From positions 310,001 through 374,000 of the forward strand of contig MBPM02000015.1 of assembly GCA_001695595.3 (NCBI GenBank): DNA of 64,000 nucleotides, written 5' to 3'. How positions within the stretch are numbered: position 1 is the first letter of the stretch; each line of letters begins with the position of its first letter. The notes under the pieces are model-generated. The model saw nothing but the letters and a program-made list of their open reading frames with translations, searched no databases and was not told the origin of the DNA. The position numbers and the translations under genes were made by a program. The DNA comes from Plasmopara viticola (Eukaryota; Oomycota; Peronosporomycetes; Peronosporales; Peronosporaceae). Shown here piece after piece: positions 55,114 through 64,000 of this stretch.

Positions 55114-56900
55114 CTATTCTGTGACATCCAGACCGCCATCATCAATAGATCGTAGTGTTTCTTTTTGCGCAAGAAAAAGCAACAGTAATGTAGGATCGTG
55201 TTTTAGATCAGGTCCAAAGTACAGTCGCTCAGTTGTATTGCCACGTACAGCTGAAATGGCCGCGTGCAGCCAGGTGATGTAAGCTAACAACATGATCGCC
55301 ACCAACATAACACTATCAGCAAGTGCGTCAAAATAGCGTGTGGGCATCGTGCATGGTAACAAGCCTTTATACAAAACCAAAGAAGCCTTTTCAGAACGGT
55401 GGCGGTGGCTACTGCTGAATTAATTAGTATAAAATGTATTGTATGTTGACTATGTCGGGAACGATTAAAGTCCGTGCCAAAATTACTCAAATTTAGTGCA
55501 TTCAACGAATTCAAGTTAAAGTACTGAATAAATAGGTCGTTTTATTGCACACGTCGATCTATAAGGCAGGCGATAGTGAAAATCGTTTGTCGGGAGGTCG
55601 TATATGCTACTGCAATTTTCCTCGGTGCAAGGTGGTGTGTGACCATGACAGAATTTGTTGGCAAATTGACAACTATCTCTCACAAAGAAAAAAAGGACTT
55701 TTGAGGACCATATTACCGCAGATCAGCTCGCGTTGCCTTAACTCCTATGGGCCTGGCGTGGCGGATGCATTTGCAGTCCTCCCTGCTATCAAGCAGATGG
55801 AACATATGATGGTGTTTGAGCTCCAAGAGCAAAGTGTATTTTTTGAAGCTTAGGTAGTACAAGCTTGAATGACTCTGGTGACATCATAGGGATGACCAAC
55901 AAGGTGCGCAGTTCAATATTACTATTTTAAATGCCTTGTGCACTCATTTGCGAACTAATTTCCGGAGTGCCATGAAGGCACAAGAAATAGGTCAAAACAT
56001 CGCTCACGCTTCTCTGCCTGCAAGTAAGGAATGCATGAGCCTAACAATTATGTTTACGGGTTGAAAGAGCTGACAGTTTTCGTTACTGAAAATCACTTCC
56101 AGCTTATCTAGGTCAAAAGTCTTGACTCGTGGAGTGCAGACAGCAAGAATGGAAAATTAAAATCCTTTTTTACGGAGTACAGCCACAACCTTCAAAATTC
56201 TTTGGATAGGCAGCTTCTCGTCTTATAGGACGTAACTTGCTGACTCGGGTCCACTTCCGATAAACTGCCAAGCAAAGGTATTCTTTTTTTTTAGATTGTG
56301 TATTTGTTTCTTTTCAAAAGTAGAGTGATGTAATTCTTTATCATGACCAAAGGCTTTATATGGTTGCTGGTGCACTCAGAGCCAGAAAAGCGCTGAGGAT
56401 GTCCTAAGTTTTCATGGTACGTGTGTATTTACCACACACCCATCATGAGAACTTAGCCCAAGGGAGTGTAATTTCTCTTGACGAAGAAATAGCAGCGATG
56501 GTCTGCTGACTCTAAGCGGACATACGAGGGCATGAAAGCTCATTTATAGACTTGACAGACTCTGGCGAAACAAAAAAAATCTTTAGCTATCAAAAATTGC
56601 GGCCAACTAAAATTGGCAACATGATTTCCAAAGGGTGAGAGCCAAGTTTTCATTGAAATCGATTCAACTAGAAAATGGAATGATTCAATACGCTTTAAAG
56701 CGTCAGTTGAAGCTGGGCTTGATATATTAGTTTTTGACAGCACGAATTAATATTCGGATCTTGACGTAAGCAAGCATGATTTTACCCTTGGCATTCCGTG
56801 GCTAAAATGCACAACACTGGAAAGATTGGCCAGGTTAGGTCGTAGGGTTTGTAGATTGATGCTTACTGGAGCCGTTGTGAGCCATGCTTTTGCCATTCTC
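55114..56900 (+). pseudogene. Fourth Ty3/Gypsy relic
   Basis: From 55540 this matches right-arm gag segments in the plus direction: 55560-55640 corresponds to 10900-10990, and 56165-56275 to 11620-11740. A protease signature reads FTLGIPWLKC at about 56780-56810. The segment 55114-55514 matches the piece adjacent to gag in the arms (10215-10430) and in the 18.3 kb relic, but in the opposite orientation to the gag part here. Stops are frequent and nothing is translatable. Confidence 0.6.
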
Positions 56901-58540
56901 GTGCATGTAATTCCTGCTTTAAAGCAAAAAAGTGTGTATCCGAGACAACTTGAAAATTACTAAAGATACGGATGTCTCTACAAAGGAAACGCGTTTTTTG
57001 TGTGTGGGTAGGTTCTCATCCTATATTGTGTGCTGCATGCAAGTGACAAATGTCCGCAAGTACATCAGGTCCGCACGTGAGCGATAGAGTACAGCTAAAT
57101 TTAGGTAGCAGAGCTCCGCTTTAGTGGATTGAAGTGCGACTCAAAATCATTTTAGGGTACCCCATCATTCACAAAGAGAAAATTAATCAAAGGATTGTTC
57201 CGACTTTATATTACTTGTTGATCGTTGTGTCAAGACTGGTGCACTACAAGAAAAGGCAGCCACTCAAAACTTGAATGAAGAATTGTGACCATTTCATGCT
57301 TGCACTAAACTGAAAAACACAGCGGTAGCTGCACAAACACATTTGAAAAGAAGTACGTATTGCTTTACAGCGTATGCTATATAGTGCACTGAATGTGGTG
57401 GATGGCTACCATTTGGAAGTTTATAAACGATTCACGGCAATTCGTACGCCTAGCGGTATCCTATGAGAGTGGATATAGTTAGCACAAGGGCTATTTCATG
57501 CCCTGGTGGCGTTTAAATGTCCGATCACACAATTGTTTTGACCATTTAGCATCCGCCTAGCCATCCAATGACAAGATTTTAGTTATAGCCGTTCAGAGGT
57601 TGATTTGTAGGTACGAGAGGTCAACTTCCGCAAACTTCGAGGTCGTAAGGATCAAGAAGTATAATAATAACGTGGCTTTGCGACAAACGAAACAAGTCAT
57701 CGGCTCCTATGTGAGTAGCCATGCGATTCAAACAGACCAAAAAAACATTTAAGCTAGGCTACGACACACTAACAAAATGACCTGAATAAGCCTAGTCATA
57801 AATTGCACGCGTGTATGTGGGTCTCGCTAAGCCTTTGCCCGATCGATCAAAATCGACATTGAGTGGTGATGGAAGACGCGGCACCGCGTTTGGGCGTATA
57901 TCCAGGAAAATAATTCTGACAATTTCATGCCGCCAAACACGCAGCGGTAAGTGTATGGGACGGAAAACGTGTTGTATGAATTCTGACACTTGTATCTGTC
58001 AAAACTCTATATGTATCTAGAATTGCTTACCATTGTAATCCAGCGTACTTAATGGGTTACCCACAGAGCTCTCGGTCACCTTTTGCATGGCGGCATTTCA
58101 GCAGATCGAACTATGTCGACAATCGTTATTATTTCTTTTAAACCATGTATCCGGTACTTTGGTCATCTTCCGGCCAACCAGATATAAACATTGTCAGTAA
58201 GTACACCACTGTGTCGGCCAGATCCAACCAAATTGCCGAGAATCTCGTCTTCGCGGGCAATTGGCCAAACAAAATGTCAATGGTATATGCCAATGCTCCA
58301 ATCAAATTGACATTGCCTTTCATACACATTAAAATTCTTCATAGAGTAGTACATTATTTTCTTTTCCCACTAGACTTAAAAGCTCACACTGAAGAGCCCA
58401 CGCGCATAGGAGGCATTCAGAATGAATGCCTCAGGTGAGAATCCACGGGTAAGTCTGCTTCTTTATTGGTCTTTCATTCGGTCTTTACCTAATTTATCAA
58501 CTTACTTTGTATGGAACAATTATGTACGCAAATAGTTTGT
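56900..58540. other. No recognisable gene
   Basis: Probably further decayed retroelement sequence after the Gypsy protease segment, but no reverse transcriptase or RNase H motif could be read. The frames at 57811-58020 and 58145-58438 (97 residues) have no family signature. Confidence 0.4.
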
Positions 58541-58542
58541 AA

Positions 58543-59198
58543 TAACGCCATGGGAAGCTTTAATTTTCACTCACCCTTTCTTTAATTTTCACTCACCCTT
58601 TCTTTAATTTTCACTCACCCGTTGATCAATTGGTCAGATTTAGCATTTCTGTAGTGCGCCACACTTATCTAAACACTTTAAACGCATGTATTTCGACATT
58701 TTTTTATTAAGGTTCAATTTTATCAGGCTGGGGGAGCGCAACCTTGATTTGCGCAAGTTCTAGAATTGTGCACTACTTGACTGCAATTGCGACATCTTCG
58801 TCGCGGTGTAGCATTTTTCGCATTTTTCTCGTCCTTCGAAGCAGTTCAGGACAAGGGCCTTAACGGCGCCATCATTTTTATTCCCAACCTTTCTGGTGTG
58901 TAACACTACAAGAGCATATCGCTCTGACAAAGAATGGGAAAAAACTTCATCTTCCGCCTCCTCCAAAGACTGGTAAGAAAGTGTAGGAGGAGGAGCTAGG
59001 CTGTTCATTGTGGGTGCTTAGTAGGATATAGGTGCGTAGAAGGATGTGGGAGTAGAAAGTGAGAGTAGATAATGAGTTTAGTGATGAGTTTAGACTAAGT
59101 GTGGCGCACTACAAAAATGCTAAATCTGACCAATTGATCAACGGGTGAGTGAAAATTAAAGAAAGGGTAAGTAAAAATTAAAGTTTCCCTAACGCCAT
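58543..59198. mobile_element. Small Mutator-like element with long inverted ends
   Basis: The 638-bp body (58552-59189) begins GGGAAGCTTTAATTTT and ends with the inverse AAAGTTTCCC. The inverted repeats run about 100-125 bases (58552-58676 and 59086-59189). The flanking 9-bp direct repeat TAACGCCAT occurs at 58543-58551 and 59190-59198. Long inverted ends with a 9-bp target duplication are characteristic of the Mutator superfamily. The left end contains three tandem TTTAATTTTCACTCACC units and the right end two. The interior is too short for a complete transposase, so it would depend on one supplied elsewhere. Confidence 0.85.
58760..59008 (-). CDS. Possible transposase N-terminal fragment
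   Basis: An 82-residue open frame inside the Mutator-like element. The part YALVVLHTRKVGNKNDGAVK followed by a hydrophobic and Cys-containing segment resembles the zinc-binding FAR1-like start of Mutator-type transposases, with the cysteines LNCFEGREKCEKC downstream. This is a weak resemblance read by eye. It may be a remnant left by internal deletion of an autonomous parent rather than a functional gene. Confidence 0.35.
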   Translation of the reverse strand: MNSLAPPPTLSYQSLEEAEDEVFSHSLSERYALVVLHTRKVGNKNDGAVKALVLNCFEGREKCEKCYTATKMSQLQSSSAQF

Positions 59199-59199
59199 T

Positions 59200-62100
59200 T
59201 CAAAATAATGTAATTGGGTACGGTAGTTTGCGACAGCGGTCGTAAGACTTTTACACTGACCGGCTGGTGTATCTTTAATAGTATCACACACTGCGTAGCC
59301 AAACCGGAACCACGTAGCCGGTCGTATCCTGCGTTAAAATTCGTATTCTTGCATCACATGGAGTCATTTAAATGATAGCCTGGTATGACTCGTGAGTATT
59401 TTCGGAAATTGATATAGACCGATAGCACCGATTCTATGGCCATGTAGTACAAAGACTGTTGCTAATGAATTAAGTGATGATGCCAAATATCCAACCGATT
59501 GTTCCTTTTCTACCTGTTCTACTTCTTGAAAATTAAGCTACTGGTGTCGCCTATCATCAATTTTCACCAAACATCCCATCCACAGGGCAGCTGTCGTTTC
59601 CACTAAGCACTACTTTACACATTGTCACTGAAAAGAGATATGGTTGGCGCTTGAGGTATTCGTAAGAACAAGCAGCCAGTCTCTGCAGGCAAGAGTACCG
59701 GAATATATATATGAAGAGACAAAAGATGCCGGATCCTTACTGACTGTCACAATCCTTTGCGTCTACTTCTTCAATAAAATTGGCATTGAACGCAGCACTT
59801 GCTCTGTACTGTGCAAAGCTTTCGTCGACAGCTTATTCTTGTACCTTTCTTTTACTTTTCATGGGTAATGCGTAATTTTAACTCGGCTGCCTCTATCAAA
59901 GTGGTCTACCGTCTTCAGATGCCCTGCCTTGTTGCAAACATTTTCTTATCGAATTAGCCATACAAAGAAAAGATATAAAAGAAGGCGTTAAGCCGGAGGG
60001 ACTTCTATTTATTAGGGGACCACACAGCAAATCCTTTTGCTTAGAAGAAATTATACCATATTTTGGTGAACAGCTGTTTGCTTCAAAGTTGACGTTTACA
60101 ATATAATCAATATGAAAATGATTCACATAATACAATTTCTATGCTTTTTGAAGTACATTAAAGATACTAGACTTAGGTATGAAATGAGAGCAAGGACTAC
60201 ATCAATTCTTCGAATTGCCACAATATGCAAGTCATAAAAAAGAGTCATCATGCACCATTTTGAAGATCCCTTACATTGGGACGCCAGTGCTTACTACAAA
60301 TACTCGGTGGCCCGTTATATTTTTCCCTGCATAAATTTGGATTACCTCTACTAGGAGTAGGTTGAGTGCTGGACATCACTCATAGATTATACAAATAGTC
60401 GAGTTGGTTATGACAATGACTGGACAGACTTCGAAAAGGGCTGTCGACCAAGCCAAACAGGAACAAGCCAACTTCGAGCGGCTTTGATTTGGCTCCAAAG
60501 GGTATATCTGCAATTATTTTGGCCTCTACGTCCTAGGCTGTGCCTACTACAAAAAAAGCGTCTATATTCAGGCTTCACCTGCAACTTAAGCTATGTATGT
60601 ACCACGGGCGGCGAGAATTCAAGCGGTTTACCGGCTTAGTCAAGAAAGACCTCATTCTTTACCAAAACACACTTTTTTGCTAGACTTCGCTTGATGGTCC
60701 TCAAAAATGCCTTTTCAGGTATAAAATACGACGAGGGATGTCACATACCTTCCTGCAAAAGCTCACCTGGATCGCGAATCACTGATACTGCAAATAAGCC
60801 CCACTTCGATCACAGCGTTAAAAAAAACTTTATCGTCCAGTGATACGCCCTTTAAGATATCAGACCTGACGTGAAAGTCAGCAACCATGCGAAAGGCCTT
60901 ACTAAAAGAATAAAGAAGCTCATGATTTTCAGAGTTAAAGCCCGACCTAATTGAAATCGATGACATGATGACAGAGTACAAAGTAATATGACAGCGCTTG
61001 ATGCGTTTGCGGTAAACGACGTCACTCACTCAGTGGGAGAGAGGCTATGTAACTAAGTCTCCGACACAAGTTGTCGTCCTGTGAGACATCTGCTTAATTT
61101 GAGCAGCTGTCTAACAAAGGTGAGTATGAACTTTCGGATTGGTGCCTTTCAGACTACGCAGGCCATGGCACTGAGCAATATTCGAGTGGTGGCCTTATCT
61201 TTAAATGAGTTTTTTCTTTAAGGCACCCTTTAGCGGTCAGTCGCTTAATTTTTGCACAACGTCAGATTTCTCCCAAGGTATTTAACTTAAGCCGCAAGTA
61301 GCCTTGTGCTGGTGAAAGCAGTACTCGGTATAATTGTCACCACCACATTATAGTTATCGATCGTTTTCCTGATTAAAATATACTTAGAATGCTAGAAACC
61401 CCAAACGTAACTAATTTTGACGGAGTCATATACATTCTGGAGCCTATGGTAAGGTTCACTAGCCAATTGGGTCGAAGCGAACTTGTCTCCGAGATCTAGC
61501 ATAAGTATTAAACAAGTAGGTTCCGATGGCGAGTATGGCTTAACTCCTACCATATCTTAACGTGAGACCAAATGCTTGCGGCTTACATACAAGAAATCCA
61601 TCTCATGAGATATTGTCAAGTGGGACCAACGCGATTTTGCATTTTTCTGGCAAATACAAAAGTTCATCGGCTTCGCAACTCACTACACATGAAAGTGCCA
61701 CTGGCCTTGGCAATTAAGAAGTGTTCGATGGATTTCGGCCTCGCGCCTTATTTGTGAAGTGTAGAAATTCCTGAGCAACCGATTAAGCGAACTTGCAATT
61801 GTAATTTAGTAAAGTTGCAGTTATATGCGGACTGTTAAGTCCCTGCTATATTGCGTGAAAGAGACAAGACATTTAATAGCTCAGATATCCGCTGGGAGGG
61901 GCACCAGTCAGGTTGGCAACCTTCTTTGTAGTTAAAGTAAATTTTCGTTGAACACCTTGACGTGTTGCTTCAGTTTACCAGGAGTTACTACGCTAAGGAA
62001 ATATTTTGCCCTTCACGAACTCTTTTCATGTCACATACAGCTTGTGTGCTTAAAATAAATTAACTAATTGAACTTCAACCAGCTAACCTATTGCTACCTA

Positions 62101-64000
62101 TCATTACACATCCTTGGTCTTTCCAAACAGCCATCGCAGTACATTACTTGTGACTGCTTGTCTACTAGTGACCTATCTCTAGCTGCCAAATTTCGGATCC
62201 TTTGGGTGTATCTCTCGGTCCTGATTCGAGCGAAATGACCGCTTGAGCCTGTCAGAAAAACGGAAAGCCGCTGTAGTTTCTAAGTTTAGATCCACCACGA
62301 CTTCGGAAAAGTTGCAGACGCCCAAATTTTGCAATCATCTCTTTGTGCGCGTGGTCAAACTTATTCTGCTCGACTCTCCACACTTCCTTTAACTCCCTCA
62401 TGTCACAATCAGCTTAATACAACTCGGCGGATATGTATCGTGTTTTTTATGATCAGGATAGAAAGAGTCAATAAGAAAAGGGGCACTAAGTATGTAGAGT
62501 TGCAAGTAAGCTGGCTAAAAAAATTCTGCATTAATTGTCCGCAACTATATTAATTTCCAGCCGCGCGAGTTGATTGTGGGAGTTTGTATACATCTTATCG
62601 CTTCAATGTTTTGAGTGACAATAATGAAGTCGCCTTCGTTTCTTTTTGCGTGCTATCCCAGAGCAACGCTTAACATCCGCCGCATCATTTATTGTTGTGA
62701 GCCTCTCCTCTACCAATATCAATGTAGCTAGTAAAAGATAACAAGTTAAGATGCGTTTGAAGCGGCGTCCATCAGCTGACGGCGGGTGCGAGGACACTTT
62801 CAAGGACTTCTGGTCAGGTTCGGAGCTTCTCGGTTGGAGTTCGTGTGGCTACTCAAGGTCGCACGCACGCATCAAACGAAGTCAAAATTAAAAAAAATAG
62901 AATACTATCAAGTAACCCATTTCGATAAGGCTGTAAAGTTTGCTTGAGACCAAATCATTTCATCACGAGAATTTTCATAATTAGGGGACGTCATCGCAAT
63001 AACGGAAATATCAACGGTGTCTGGCGTCTTGCGATGTGTCTGTGATGTGCCGACAGGGGAATATTTGGCGAAACGGTAAGCAGATTCGTCATTTGAGGTG
63101 ACAGATGGGACGCAATATCAAAAATTAAGAGCTGTACGAATTGGAATTACATAAGGGAGGTGAATAGTTATCCGATCCGTGGACTGATTGCCCTTTTTCA
63201 AGATCACTGATACGGGGTCAAGAAGCCAGTGTTATTTGCCTTTATTATTCATGAGTAAAGACCAATTTGTTGAGCCATGATGGTCACGTCGATTATCCGA
63301 ATTACTTCAGCGACTCCAAGAATTACAAGAGCATGATCGCACGGTGCGATAGATTCGTTACGCAGCTACAATTTACATGTAAGATCAACCATGATCTGCC
63401 TGCGCATTCGGTCATTTGCGATCTGCCCGCACATGCATCCTCCACAGCTCCACGGGCAACGCTATCTCCGGACAAATTAGCCGAGTAGATTAACCCAAAC
63501 AGGCAGAAAGGTAATTCGATCAAACGTGACGATTAGGTGTCACGCATCTTACGTGCCTACTTTTAGGAACTCGATTTGCACTGGCTTCTAGCGATCTAGG
63601 GTGACATTCTCTCAAAGAGAGCATAGCATGGGCAGAAAAAAGATAACAATAGTAAATTGGCTTCGTTCGTGGAGATAAAAAGTTTGAATACACATATTGC
63701 ACACCATGGAGTGCTTTAGACTCAAACGGACCTCAGACGCTACGTACGTAGAGTCATGTCAGCCCGAAGGAAAGCCAAGCCAAACAACGTCTCATCACCA
63801 TCACTTATTGCAATTTATTTTACATAGATTAATACCTATAAGGAAAGGAAGCTTTAAAATATTAGATCAACTGATCCAGTTATTATGTGAATGGAGCCCT
63901 CGTGTAAATTTTCACACGAAATAGTCACTCCAAGCTACCTCAGTAAGCACCACCAACTTAAGCGCTACCAGAGAGATCCACTGACACGAACACATGATGA
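59200..64000. other. Long stretch without a recognisable gene
   Basis: Nearly 5 kb with only short frames (up to 88 residues, 60763-61029 minus). A segment around 60410-60540 (plus, NDWTDFEKGC) vaguely recalls the zinc-binding start of Gypsy integrases, but too weakly to call. No CRISPR-like array, tRNA, initiator-associated frame or terminal repeat was seen. Confidence 0.45.

Noticed and set aside
1..64000. CRISPR array, bacterial operon, prophage or riboswitch
   Set aside because: No regularly spaced repeats, no ribosome-binding-site-led gene strings and no long prokaryote-style coding density. The window is eukaryotic in character.

Overview
The window looks like a transposon-rich, gene-poor compartment of an oomycete nuclear genome (Phytophthora or downy-mildew type). 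Three sequence facts support this. First, both multicopper oxidase genes have, 60-80 bases upstream of their start, a 16-base element matching the oomycete initiator consensus (GCTCATTYYNCAWTTT) at 14 of 16 positions. Second, there are relics of the Crinkler (CRN) effector N-terminus, an oomycete hallmark. Third, the coding sequences are intronless and sit among decayed Ty3/Gypsy and Ty1/Copia elements. The species cannot be named from sequence alone.

Layout. 1-14010 is a giant imperfect palindrome: two arms of at least 4.4 kb, each carrying the same dead Ty3/Gypsy element with its pol 3' end outward, around a spacer of about 4.9 kb made of an older repeat (X/Y family, partly Copia-derived). 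A SINE-like element (S1) interrupts only the right arm. 14010-18650 holds another Gypsy relic, minus strand. 19229-21088 is a laccase-like multicopper oxidase (MCO1) broken by a one-base deletion. 21100-26490 is mostly featureless apart from SINE copy S2. 26490-30230 is AT-rich, with a possible small secreted cysteine-rich protein and a Crinkler fragment. 30235-35174 is a nearly full-length but dead Copia element. 35175-42197 is AT-rich again, with two more Crinkler fragments, SINE S3 and a direct repeat of 27928-30030. 42200-51000 is a mosaic of Gypsy, Copia and X/Y relics with SINE S4. 51407-53177 is an intact multicopper oxidase with its initiator (MCO2, minus strand). 53180-64000 holds a minisatellite, a Gypsy relic, a small Mutator-like element with 9-bp target duplications, and otherwise unrecognised sequence.

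Only MCO2 is a confidently intact gene. MCO1 and MCO2 are inverted paralogues about 30 kb apart, flanking the Copia and Crinkler block. Four SINE copies are much more alike than the repeats they sit in, so they appear to be the most recent activity. Coordinates of relics are approximate, because domains were read by eye across many stops and frameshifts.
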